A stretch of DNA of 64,000 nucleotides from Nocardioides sp. (GTDB lineage: Bacteria > Actinomycetota > Actinomycetes > Propionibacteriales > Nocardioidaceae). A model generated the notes under the pieces. The model saw only the letters and a list, made by a program, of their open reading frames with translations. It was not told the DNA's origin and made no database searches. Each line of letters begins with the position of its first letter. Position 1 is the stretch's first letter. This document shows positions 41,382 through 49,565 of this stretch, in pieces. Where the stretch lies: positions 224,001 to 288,000 of the forward strand of contig JBAOIH010000003.1 of NCBI GenBank assembly GCA_037045645.1, in the 5' to 3' direction. The translations under genes and the position numbers were made by a program.

Positions 41382-41416
41382 TGGGCCCCCGATTTGTCCG
41401 CTCAACCCCCGATCAG
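41382..41416. repeat. Family E phased repeat at the ABC ATPase 3' end
   Basis: Two CCCCCGAT units (41386 and 41406, 20 bp apart) with TGTCCGCTCAACCCCCG between, as at 21228. The second overlaps the stop codon of the ABC ATPase gene. Confidence 0.72.
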
Positions 41417-42147
41417 GCGGGCAGCACCCGGCGCAGGAACTGCCGCGTCCGCTCCTCGCGCGGGTTGCTGAACAACTCCGCCGGCGGCCCGGATTCCAAG
41501 ATCCGCCCGGCGTCGAGGAAGCACACGGTCGTGGCTACATCTCGCGCGAACGACATCTCGTGGGTGGCCAGGATCAGCGTCGTGCCCTCCCGCGCGAGCT
41601 CGCGTACGGCCTCCAAGACGTCGCCGACCAACTCCGGATCCAGCGCTGCGGTGATCTCGTCGAGCAGCAACAACTTGGGCCGGCAGGCGAGAGCGCGTAC
41701 GAGTGCCACCCGCTGCTGCTGGCCACCCGAGGGCCGGTCGGGATGCTTGTCGCCGTGTTCGGCCAGACCAAACCTCGCCAGCAACGCGCGCACCTCGGCC
41801 TCCACCTCACGACGCGACCGGCCATGCACGCGTACGGGCGCCAGGCACACGTTGTCGAGCACGCTCAGATGCGGAAACAGGTTGTAGGCCTGGAAGACCA
41901 TCCCCATGTCGCGGCGTACGGCCTTCATGTTCACCCGCGGGTCGGAGATCTCGACACCGTTGAACTCGATGATGCCGTCGTCGATGTGTTCAAGCAGGTT
42001 GATACACCGCAGCAGCGTCGACTTGCCCGACCCCGACGAGCCGATCAGGCAGACCACTTCACCCGACTCGACGCTCAGGTCGATGTCGTGCAACACGACA
42101 CGTTCTCCGTACGACTTCCGCAGATCACTCACGTGCAGAAGGCTCAT
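41413..42147 (-). CDS. Polar amino-acid ABC transporter, ATP-binding protein (GlnQ-like)
   Basis: The energy-coupling subunit of an importer, 244 residues. Walker A is LIGSSGSGKSTLLRC, the Q-loop MVFQAYNLFPH, the signature RPSGGQQQRVALVRAL, Walker B LLLLDEITAALDPE, and the switch His is in LATHEMSFA. VFQAYNLFPHLSVLDNV is typical of the glutamine/polar-amino-acid class. ATG 42147 overlaps the permease stop (ATGA), so the set is coupled as binding protein, permease, ATPase. The stop codon lies in a family E repeat. Confidence 0.94.
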   Translation of the reverse strand: MSLLHVSDLRKSYGERVVLHDIDLSVESGEVVCLIGSSGSGKSTLLRCINLLEHIDDGIIEFNGVEISDPRVNMKAVRRDMGMVFQAYNLFPHLSVLDNVCLAPVRVHGRSRREVEAEVRALLARFGLAEHGDKHPDRPSGGQQQRVALVRALACRPKLLLLDEITAALDPELVGDVLEAVRELAREGTTLILATHEMSFARDVATTVCFLDAGRILESGPPAELFSNPREERTRQFLRRVLPA

Positions 42148-43013
42148 CGCGCGCCCGCCCTCTCCCGCTCGGCATAGCGCCGCTGCAGCCAGTCGGTGAA
42201 CCGCGCCATCGGCACGGTCAGGGCGATGAAGAACAGCGACACCACCACGAACGAGGTGTAGTTGAAGTTGTACGACGCGTAGTCGCTGGCGGCGCGGGTG
42301 GCGTCCCACAGCCCGACGACCGTGACCAGTGCGGTGTCCTTCTGCAGCGAGATGAAGTCGTTGAGCAGTGGGGGTACGACCCGGCGTACGGCCTGCGGCA
42401 CCACCACGTGGCGCATCGCCTGGGCGCGGGTGAGGCCGAGCGTCTCGGCGCTGGCCAGCTGCGACGGGTGGATCGACTCGATACCGGCCCGGAAGACCTC
42501 CGCGACGTACGCGCCGTACGACAACACCAGCGACACCAGGGCCCAGAAGAACAACGAGGTCGGCATCCCCTGCAACTGCAGCGCCGGCATGCCGAAGCCC
42601 ATCAGCAGCACCAACAGGATCGTCGGGATGCCCCGGAAGATGTCGGTGTAGACCACAGCCAGCAGCCGCAGCGGCGCCAGCCACGGCGAACGCGCCTGAC
42701 GACACAGCGCCACGGCCAGCGCGAGCACGAGGATCAGCGGCTCGGCCAACAAGAACAGTTTGACGTTGACCCAGAACGCCTTGAGTACATCACCGAAGAC
42801 CGCGCGGGCGTGCTCGACGTTGAAGAACGTGATCTTGAACGTCTCCCAGCCCGGGCTGCTGGTGGCCACGAAGGACACCAGCGCGATCACGCCGATCGTG
42901 ACGAGCGAGGCGATCGTCAGCGAGCGGCGCCGCTGCGAAATGCGTACGGCGCGACGTTGTAGTTCGTGCTGACTGGGTGCCCAGGCATCGCCCGGGAACG
43001 GGTCGACCGTCAA
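42144..43013 (-). CDS. Polar amino-acid ABC transporter permease (HisM/GlnP-like)
   Basis: Inner-membrane subunit of 289 residues with about 50 cytosolic N-terminal residues, a first helix (LTIASLVTIGVIALVSFV), a periplasmic loop, and the BPD_transp_1 domain of four to five helices. The EAA loop, contacting the ATPase, is ASAETLGLTRAQAMRHVVVPQA, and FRAGIESIHPSQLASAETLG is the standard family block. Only one permease is present, so the transporter presumably works with a homodimer. It starts 11 bp after the binding-protein gene. Confidence 0.93.
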   Translation of the reverse strand: MTVDPFPGDAWAPSQHELQRRAVRISQRRRSLTIASLVTIGVIALVSFVATSSPGWETFKITFFNVEHARAVFGDVLKAFWVNVKLFLLAEPLILVLALAVALCRQARSPWLAPLRLLAVVYTDIFRGIPTILLVLLMGFGMPALQLQGMPTSLFFWALVSLVLSYGAYVAEVFRAGIESIHPSQLASAETLGLTRAQAMRHVVVPQAVRRVVPPLLNDFISLQKDTALVTVVGLWDATRAASDYASYNFNYTSFVVVSLFFIALTVPMARFTDWLQRRYAERERAGAR

Positions 43014-43024
43014 CGATCAGCCGA

Positions 43025-43912
43025 TCACTCGATGACGGGGACGCCGACGGTGTCGGAGAGCCACTCCTGCTCGATGCTCTCCAAGGTGCCGTCCTCCTTG
43101 AGCGTGGCCAGCGCGGTGTTGACGCACTCGACGAGGGGGTTGCCCTTCTCGAAGAGCAGGCCGAACTCCTCCTGCTGACCCGTCTCAGGCTGGAACTGCC
43201 CGATGATCTTGCCCTTGGGGATCTCCACCGCGGTGATGTAGAACGCCGTCGGCAGGTCGGCAACGATCGCGTCGAGCTGGCCGTTGTTGAGGGCCTGCTT
43301 GGCGGCGTTGGTGTCGTTGAAGACCATCGGCTGCGCGCTCGGCTTGATGACGTCGCGGATCGCGGTCAGCGACGTGGTGCCGGTCTGGGCGCCGAGCTTG
43401 AGGTCGGCGAGCTCGGAGAGGGAGGCGACCTTCGCGGCCGGGCTCTTCTTCAAGGTGATGATCGCCTGGGCCGCCGAATAGTAGCCGTCGGAGAAGTCGA
43501 CGACCTTGGCCCGCTCGGGGGTCACCGAGATCTGGTTGATGTCGAAGTCGAAGTCCTTCTTGCCCGGGGCGTACGAGTTGTTGAAGGGCACCTTGATCCA
43601 CTTCACCGCGTCGGCCTCGTAGCCCATCTGCTGAGCGACCGCGTACGCCACGGCCGACTCGAAGCCCTTGCCGTTGCTGGGGTCGTCGTCGCTGAACCAC
43701 GGGTCGTACGCCGGGCTGTCCGTGCCGACCGTCAGCGTGCCTTCGGTCTTGACCTTGTCGACGGCGCAGGTGGCGGCGTCGTCGCCCGCGGCAGCGTCGG
43801 CGGTCGTGGTCGTGTCCTTGGCTGTGCTCGCCGGATCCTCGGTGGGCGCGCAGGCAGTGAGCGCGAGGGCGAGCGGGACGGTGGCGGCGAGGGCAATACG
43901 GGTCAGGCGCAT
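43025..43912 (-). CDS. Extracellular solute-binding lipoprotein, family 3 (amino acid)
   Basis: Captures the ligand for the ABC importer. The 295-residue protein starts with a lipoprotein signal, MRLTRIALAATVPLALALTAC (lipobox LTAC, Cys 21), followed by a 30-residue Ala/Thr/Asp linker. SBP_bac_3 features are GTLTVGTDSPAYDPWF, FDFDINQISVTPERAKVVDFSDGYY (the family signature) and KLGAQTGTTSLTAIRDVI. A glutamate/glutamine or other polar amino-acid ligand is likely but not assignable. First gene of the operon; the 30 bp upstream show no convincing promoter. Confidence 0.93.
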   Translation of the reverse strand: MRLTRIALAATVPLALALTACAPTEDPASTAKDTTTTADAAAGDDAATCAVDKVKTEGTLTVGTDSPAYDPWFSDDDPSNGKGFESAVAYAVAQQMGYEADAVKWIKVPFNNSYAPGKKDFDFDINQISVTPERAKVVDFSDGYYSAAQAIITLKKSPAAKVASLSELADLKLGAQTGTTSLTAIRDVIKPSAQPMVFNDTNAAKQALNNGQLDAIVADLPTAFYITAVEIPKGKIIGQFQPETGQQEEFGLLFEKGNPLVECVNTALATLKEDGTLESIEQEWLSDTVGVPVIE

Positions 43913-43942
43913 GCGCGAATCGTACGGCCAGCGGGCGGCGGT

Positions 43943-44030
43943 GGAGTCCCCGGTCAGCCGGTGACTTTCACGGTGTGTAACCGATGCATTGGTTACTAAC
44001 CCCCAAAGTCACCGGCCAGCCGGTGACTCT
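43943..44030. repeat. Family D palindromic element, intergenic copy
   Basis: Same architecture as 18886-18973: outer arms 43945-43966 and 44007-44028 pair at about 19 of 22 positions, and the core at 43972-44000 is identical to the copy inside the carboxylase gene. Here it lies between the divergent binding-protein and PadR genes. Confidence 0.9.
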
Positions 44031-44048
44031 CACGTCGCGAGCCGGTCT

Positions 44049-44062
44049 TGCAACTTGTTGCA
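44049..44062 (+). promoter_or_regulatory. Candidate PadR operator
   Basis: TGCAAC-TT-GTTGCA, perfect 6-bp arms, centred 28 bp upstream of the PadR start. The position suits autoregulation; TTGCAA could double as a -35. Confidence 0.5.
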
Positions 44063-44083
44063 TAGGTGGGTCAGGATATCCCC

Positions 44084-44623
44084 ATGGCCCTCGAACACGC
44101 GCTCCTTGTGGCGCTGCTCGAACAGCCGGCTTCGGGTCTCGACCTGACCAGGAGGTTCGAGCGGTCGATCGGGTTCTTCTGGTCGGCCAGCCACCAGCAG
44201 ATCTATCGCACCCTGGCCCGGATGGAGGCCGCCGGGTGGGTCGTCTCCGAGACCGTCGAGCAGACCGGGCGACCGAACAAGAAGGTCAGTTCGGTGACGA
44301 ATACCGGGCGTGACGTCCTGCGAGCTTGGCTCGCCACGACCCCCGATCCCGAACCGATCCGGTCGTCGCTGGTCGTCCAGATGCGCGGGGCGTCGTACGG
44401 CGACCGCGGCGAAGTCGCGCGATCCGTACGCACTCACCTGGTCGAGCACCAGCAAAGGCTGGCGATCTATGAGCAGTTCATGGCGCGCGACTACCCCTCG
44501 CCTGACGACCTGGTCGGGCAGGACCTCGACCACTACCTGGTCTTGCGCGGTGGCCTGATCACCGAACGCGGCTGGGTCGACTGGCTCACCGAATATCTGG
44601 CACGACACGAAGGACAGCAATGA
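44084..44623 (+). CDS. PadR-family transcriptional regulator
   Basis: A 179-residue PadR protein: ALEHALLVALLEQPASGLDLTRRFERSIGFFW followed by SHQQIYRTLARMEAAGWV is the winged helix, with the basic wing at GRPNKKVSSVTNTGRDVLRAWL. The C-terminal Vir-like helices (EHQQRLAIYEQFM) mediate dimerisation. ATG 44084 starts the canonical MALEHALL; a GTG six codons earlier is possible. The stop overlaps the start of the oxidoreductase gene, so it probably controls that gene in response to a phenolic or acyl ligand. Confidence 0.86.
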   Translation: MALEHALLVALLEQPASGLDLTRRFERSIGFFWSASHQQIYRTLARMEAAGWVVSETVEQTGRPNKKVSSVTNTGRDVLRAWLATTPDPEPIRSSLVVQMRGASYGDRGEVARSVRTHLVEHQQRLAIYEQFMARDYPSPDDLVGQDLDHYLVLRGGLITERGWVDWLTEYLARHEGQQ

Positions 44624-46847
44624 CCGAGCACCCGACGTACCCCCACCTCCTCTCCCCCGTCACCCTCGGCGACCTCACCCTGCGCAACCGCACCGTGATG
44701 GGCTCGATGCACACCGGGTTGGAGGACTACGTCTGGGACATCCCCAAGTTGGCGGAGTATTTCGCCGAGCGCGCCCGCGGCGAGGCGGGCCTGATCATCA
44801 CGGGCGGGTACGCCCCCACCAAGCGCGGCTGGCTCAAGCCGTTCGCCTCCGAGATGACCTCGCGGTTGCAGGCGATGCGGCACCGCGACATCACCGGACC
44901 GGTGCACGAGGCCGGCGGGGCGATCGCGTTGCAGGTGCTGCACGCGGGTCGGTACGGATACCACCCGCTCAGCGTGTCCGCCAGCGCGATCAAGAGTCCG
45001 ATCACCCCGTTCAAACCGAGCGCCTTGTCGACCAAGGCGGTCGATGACACGGCCACTGCATTCGCGAAATCGGTCGCGCTGGCCCAGAAGGCCGGCTATG
45101 ACGCGGTCGAGATCATGGGCTCGGAGGGCTATCTGATCAACCAGTTCCTCGCCGCGCGCACCAATCACCGCGAGGACCAGTGGGGCGGCTCGGCGACGAA
45201 CCGGATGCGCTTCCCGGTGGAGGTCGTACGCCGGGCACGCGAACTGGTCGGCGACGGCTTCCCGATCGTCTATCGGATCTCGCTGCTCGATCTCGTCGAG
45301 GACGGCCAGACCTGGGACGAGACGCTCGAACTCGCCGCGCTCCTGCAGGAGCAGGGCGTCACAGTCTTCAACACCGGCATCGGCTGGCACGAGGCGCGGG
45401 TGCCGACGATCATCACCCAGGTGCCCCAGGGTGCGTGGGTCTCGCTGACGGCGCGGCTGCGCTCGGTTGTCGATATCCCGGTGATCGCCTCGAACCGGAT
45501 CAACTCACCCGAGTTGGCCGAGTCGATCCTGGCGAGCGGGCAGGCCGATCTGGTGTCGATGGCGCGGCCGTTCCTGGCCGATCCGGATTTCGTACGCAAG
45601 GCGCGCGCGGGCCGGGCCGACCAGATCAACACCTGCATCGCGTGCAACCAGGCGTGCCTGGATCACGTATTCGACAACAAGCGGGCCTCGTGCCTGGTGA
45701 ACCCGCGGGCGTGTCATGAGACCGAGTTGGTGCTGCTGCCGCTGCCCGGCGTACGGGGTTTCGAGACGCCGACTGCGTCGGCTCCTCAACCAGCGGTGGG
45801 AGGGATCGCGGAAGCGGGTTTCGAGACGCCGACTGCGTCGGCTCCTCAACCAGCGGTCGGAGGGATCGCGGACGTTGGTTTCGAGACGCCGACTGCGTCG
45901 GCTCCTCAACCAGCGGTGGGAGGGATCGCGGAAGCGGGTTTCGAGACGCCGACTGCGTCGGCTCCTCAACCAGCGACGGGCGAAACCACGCCCACGATCG
46001 CGGTCGTCGGCGCGGGACCGGCCGGGCTCTCGGCGGCAGTCTCCGCCGCCGAGCGCGGCTTCGACGTCACGCTCTTCGAGGCCAGCAACGACATCGGCGG
46101 CCAGTTCCGGCTCGCGATGGCCGTGCCGGGCAAGGAGGACTTCAAGGAGACGTTGCGCTACTACGGCCGGATGCTGGAGGTGCACGGGGTGGACGTACGC
46201 CTCAACACCCGCGCGAGCGCCGCAGATCTGACGGCGTACGACGACGTCATCATCGCCACCGGCGTGACGCCACGGATCCCTGAGATCGACGGCATCGACC
46301 ACCCGAGTGTGATGACCTACGCCGAACTTCTCAGCGGCGCGCGTACGCCCGGCAACCGCGTCGCCGTGATCGGTGCCGGCGGCATCGGCGTCGACGTCTC
46401 GGTCTGGCTCACCCATGAAGAAGAGTCGCTCGACGACTGGCTCGCGCACTGGGGCGTCGGTGACCCCGCGATCGACCGCGGCGGGCTGACCGCTCCCAAG
46501 CCACGATCCCCGAAGCGACAGGTCACGCTGATCCAGCGCAAGACCACCCCCATCGGGATCGCTCTGGGCAAGACGTCGGGCTGGGCGCACCGCGCGGTGT
46601 TGAAGCAGTCGGGCGTACGCCAGATCAACGGCGCGACCTATGACCGGATCGACGACGCCGGGCTCCATGTCACCATCGGCGGCGAATCCCACGTCATCGA
46701 GTGCGACACCGTCGTGCTGTGTGCGGGGCAGGAGTCCGTACGCGATCTCTACGACTCACTCGACGACACCGGCCGGTTCGTGCACCTCATCGGCGGCGCC
46801 GGCCTGGCCGCCGAACTCGACGCCAAGCGGGCGATCCGCCAGGGGAC
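44620..46847 (+). pseudogene. NADH:flavin oxidoreductase / 2,4-dienoyl-CoA reductase (FadH-like), 3' end cut by IS copy 2
   Basis: FMN/FAD/Fe-S enzyme of the FadH group. The N-terminal Old-Yellow-Enzyme barrel is complete (LRNRTVMGSMHTGLED, LQVLHAGRYGYHP, EIMGSEGYLINQFLAARTNHR); the 4Fe-4S cluster is CIACNQACLDHVFDNKRASC; the FAD domain starts at TIAVVGAGPAGLSAAVSAAE, with VAVIGAGGIGVDVSVWL later. Between them an 80-residue insert consists of four 20-residue copies of the family B repeat. The IS enters after codon AC in AIRQGT. Joining 46847 to 48205 (one GAC duplicate removed) restores AIRQGTVVAAGL-stop at 48224-48226, so only about six residues were lost; the current frame runs 77 codons into IS sequence to 47079. 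The enzyme may still fold. Confidence 0.9.
45755..45979 (+). repeat. Family B repeat, four in-frame 60-bp units inside the FadH-like gene
   Basis: GGTTTCGAGACG-CCGACTGCGTCGG-CTCCTCAACCAGCGG recurs with an exact 60-bp period, four times. Each unit reads GFETPTASAPQPAVGGIAEA or a near variant; the inner stem is GCCGAC-tgc-GTCGGC. As 60 is divisible by 3 the frame is untouched. Confidence 0.95.
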
Positions 46848-48201
46848 TGAACTGCACTGGGTTGGTTGGAGTCTCCATCGTTTGGAAACGAGGATGGACT
46901 CATGCCGAAGGACACCACCCCGGGGAAGCCGACCACACGTCGCTACAGCCCTGAGGAAAAGGCCGCTGCGGTGCGGATGGTCAGGACGCTGCGTGCCGAG
47001 CTGGGAACTGAGCACGGCACAGTGCAGCGGGTCGCAGCCCAGCTCGGGTACGGCACCGAGTCAGTTCGGTCCTGGGTGAAGCAGGCCGACATCGACGAGG
47101 GCCACGTGCCGGGTCTGAGCACGAGCGACGCGGCCAGGCTGAAGGCGCTGGAGCAGGAGAACCGGGAGCTCGAAGAGAGCCAACGAGATCTTGAAGAGGG
47201 CCGCCAGTTTCTTCGGGGCGGAGCTCGACCGCCAGTACAAGAAGTAGCCGCGTTCATCGACGCCAACCGTGACGACGTGGTCGCGGGCCGGCGTCTGGGG
47301 GTCGAGCTCATCTGCCACGTGCTGCAGGTGGCCCCGAGCAGCTACTACGAGTTCAAGAACCGCCAACCCTCGGCTCGCACGCAGCGCGACGAGGTGATGG
47401 GACCGGTAGTGCGGCAGCTGTGGGAGGACAACTTCCGGGTCTACGGCGCCCGGAAGATCTGGAAGGCCGCACGACGTGCTGGACATGACATCGGCCGTGA
47501 CCAGGTCGCCCGCCTGATGCGCACCGCCGGCATCGAGGGGGTCCGGCGCACCAAGCGGGTCCGTACCACCAAGCCCGATCCGGGCATGCCGCGCCACCCG
47601 GACCTGGTCGGCCGCGACTTCACCGCCACGGCCCCGAACCAACTGTGGGTCACCGATCTGACATTCGTGCCGACTTGGGCCGCGGTGGCCTACGTCTGCT
47701 TCATCATCGACGCCTACTCCCGCACGATCGTGGGGTGGCGGGTCGCCTCGCACATGCGGACCACTATGGTCCTCGATGCCATCGAGATGGCCCGGTGGTC
47801 ACGCGGGACCCAGCTCCCTGGCCTGCGGTGTCACTCGGATGCCGGCAGTCAATTCACCTCGATTCGCTACGGCGAGCGTCTGGCTGAGATCGGCGCGATG
47901 CCCTCGATCGGCACTGTCGGCGATTCGTACGATAACGCGCTGGCCGAGACCGTGAACGGCTATTACAAGGCCGAACTGGTCCGTGGCCCCGCGCGTGAGG
48001 GCCGCCCGTGGAAGACGGTCGAGGACCTCGAGCTCGCCACGCTGAGCTGGGTCCACTGGCACAACCACGACCGTCTGCACGGCTACCTCAACGACATCCC
48101 ACCAGCAGAGTTCGAGGAGACGTTCTACGCTACGGAACGGACCGACCAGCCCTTGGTCGGAATCCAATAGCCCGAGCCTCCATCAGACCCAGTGCGGTTC
48201 A
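46848..48201 (+). mobile_element. IS3-family insertion sequence, copy 2 (1354 bp) inside the FadH-like gene
   Basis: Same element as 11408-12760 in opposite orientation, with the same terminal inverted repeats (TGAACTGCACTGGG and TGAACCGCACTGGG). It is flanked by a 3-bp GAC duplication (46845-46847 and 48202-48204). It differs by one extra G in GAGCTCGAAG that places orfA and orfB in one frame. Confidence 0.95.
46902..48170 (+). CDS. IS3-family transposase, orfA and orfB fused in one frame by a 1-nt insertion
   Basis: A 422-residue open frame combining the HTH/zipper of OrfA (RRYSPEEKAAAVRMVRTL to LKALEQENREL) and the DDE core of OrfB (WVTDLTFVPT, SDAGSQFTS, LAETVNGYYK). An extra G at the zipper turns ENRELKRANEILK into ENRELEESQRDLEEGRQFLRG and removes the orfA stop. 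The standard family makes OrfAB only at low level by -1 slippage; this copy would make it constitutively, but about 37 residues around the junction are read in an altered frame, so activity is uncertain. If the extra base is a sequencing error the element is identical in layout to copy 1. Confidence 0.88.
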   Translation: MPKDTTPGKPTTRRYSPEEKAAAVRMVRTLRAELGTEHGTVQRVAAQLGYGTESVRSWVKQADIDEGHVPGLSTSDAARLKALEQENRELEESQRDLEEGRQFLRGGARPPVQEVAAFIDANRDDVVAGRRLGVELICHVLQVAPSSYYEFKNRQPSARTQRDEVMGPVVRQLWEDNFRVYGARKIWKAARRAGHDIGRDQVARLMRTAGIEGVRRTKRVRTTKPDPGMPRHPDLVGRDFTATAPNQLWVTDLTFVPTWAAVAYVCFIIDAYSRTIVGWRVASHMRTTMVLDAIEMARWSRGTQLPGLRCHSDAGSQFTSIRYGERLAEIGAMPSIGTVGDSYDNALAETVNGYYKAELVRGPAREGRPWKTVEDLELATLSWVHWHNHDRLHGYLNDIPPAEFEETFYATERTDQPLVGIQ

Positions 48202-48233
48202 GACGGTGGTGGCGGCGGGGTTGTAGGCGAGAC

Positions 48234-48355
48234 CTGGTTTCGAGACGCCCGCTGCGCGGGCTCCTCAACCAGCGGGGCGAGGGCTTGGTTTCGAGACGCC
48301 CGCTGCGCGGGCTCCTCAACCAGCGGGGGAGCGCGGGCTCCTCAACCAGCGGACA
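48234..48355. repeat. Family B repeat array, GCCCGC-tgc-GCGGGC subtype
   Basis: Two full units GGTTTCGAGACG-CCCGCTGCGCGGG-CTCCTCAACCAGCGG and a half unit follow the interrupted gene. The inner stem is yet another sequence, again self-complementary. Confidence 0.9.
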
Positions 48356-48379
48356 GTCGGCCAGCGGGAGTGGGGGTCG

Positions 48380-48385
48380 TACGCT
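48380..48385 (+). promoter_or_regulatory. Putative -10 of leaderless promoter for the PatB-like gene
   Basis: TACGCT followed by 6 nt and ATG 48392. No ribosome-binding site is present, which favours a leaderless start. Confidence 0.4.
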
Positions 48386-48391
48386 CACGCA

Positions 48392-49555
48392 ATGATCCGC
48401 GACTTCACCGATGCCGAGGCTCGGCGCGCGCTGGTGCTGAAGTGGGGGGCCTGTGAGCCCGACGTACTCCCGGCTTGGGTCGCCGAGATGGACTACGCGC
48501 TCGCGCCCTGTGTGCAGGAGTCGCTGGTCCAGGCGATCACCGAGGGCGTCACGGGCTATCCGGCATTCATGGACCCGGAGTTCGGCGGGGCGGGCGCGGC
48601 GCTCGGGGAGGCGTACGCGGGCTGGGCGCGGCGGCAGTTCGGCTTCGACGTCGACCCCGGCCACGTGCTGCCGGTCGCGGACGTGACGGCGGGCGTACGC
48701 CTGGCTCTCGACGTTTTCAGCGAGCAGGCGCCCGTGGTGTTCCCCTTGCCGGGCTACCCGCCGCAGCACGACATCGCCCAGATCACCGGCCGGGCGCGGG
48801 TCGACCTGATCCTCGATCCAGCTGCCGAGCGCGCAGAGTTCGACCTCGATGCGCTGGACCGCCTCTTTGCCGACGGTGCCCGCACGTTGCTGCTCACCCA
48901 GCCGCACAATCCGTGGGGTCGGGTGTTCACGCGCGCCGAACTCGAGGGCATCCGCGATGTGGTGCTGCGTCATGGCGCTCGGGTGATCTCCGATGAGATC
49001 CACGCACCGCTGACTCTGGGCGGCGCCAAGCACCTGTCGTACCTCCAGATCGAGGGAACCGACGACCACGCTGTGGTGGTGACCGCTGCGAGCAAGGCGT
49101 TCAACACCGCGGGGCTCAAGTGCGCGCAACTCGTGACGACCTCTCCGGCCGCGGCGCAGGCGCTGCGCGACGTACCCATGGCGCGCAACGACTCGTACTC
49201 CCCTCTCGGTGTGATCGCCGCGACCGCCGCCTTCACCGACGGCGACGAGTGGCTCGATGCGTTGCGCTCCAGGCTGACCTCGCAGCGCGATCTGCTCGCA
49301 GCACTGCTGGCCGAGCATCTGCCGCTCGCGCGGATGCGGCTGCCGGAGGCGACGTATCTGGCCTGGATCGACCTGCGGGCGTACGCCGACGAGCCGAGCG
49401 CACTGGGCCTGTCGAAAGGTCGTGTCTGGGTGCAGGACGGCCGGATGTTCCAGCGTGATCTGCCCGGACACGTACGCCTCAACTTCGCCACGTCGCCCGA
49501 GCGGCTGACAGAGATCGTGCGTCGGCTGGCGCGGGCCCTCGACGTACGTCCCTAG
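48392..49555 (+). CDS. MalY/PatB-type pyridoxal-phosphate aminotransferase / C-S lyase
   Basis: Class I/II fold PLP enzyme, 387 residues. LPAWVAEMDYALAP is the MalY/PatB N-terminal signature, GYPAFMDPEF matches its substrate loop, TQPHNPWGRVFTRAEL carries the PLP-ring Asn, VISDEIHAPLTL the pyridine-N Asp, and VTAASKAFNTAGLKCA the Schiff-base Lys. Members act as cystathionine beta-lyases. It precedes ugd by 10 bp but is metabolically unrelated; both have their own -10-like boxes. Confidence 0.88.
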   Translation: MIRDFTDAEARRALVLKWGACEPDVLPAWVAEMDYALAPCVQESLVQAITEGVTGYPAFMDPEFGGAGAALGEAYAGWARRQFGFDVDPGHVLPVADVTAGVRLALDVFSEQAPVVFPLPGYPPQHDIAQITGRARVDLILDPAAERAEFDLDALDRLFADGARTLLLTQPHNPWGRVFTRAELEGIRDVVLRHGARVISDEIHAPLTLGGAKHLSYLQIEGTDDHAVVVTAASKAFNTAGLKCAQLVTTSPAAAQALRDVPMARNDSYSPLGVIAATAAFTDGDEWLDALRSRLTSQRDLLAALLAEHLPLARMRLPEATYLAWIDLRAYADEPSALGLSKGRVWVQDGRMFQRDLPGHVRLNFATSPERLTEIVRRLARALDVRP

Positions 49556-49558
49556 ACT
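49553..49558 (+). promoter_or_regulatory. Putative -10 of leaderless ugd promoter
   Basis: TAGACT, then 7 nt and the ugd ATG at 49566; identical box and spacing to 60502-60507. It overlaps the stop of the PatB-like gene (TAG at 49553-49555). Confidence 0.55.
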
Positions 49559-49565
49559 CGTCCGA

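Noticed and set aside
11408..48201. Composite transposon formed by the two IS copies
   Set aside because: The two copies have different target duplications (CGCC and GAC), sit in unrelated sites, and the 34 kb between them is core-like chromosomal metabolism; independent insertions are simpler.
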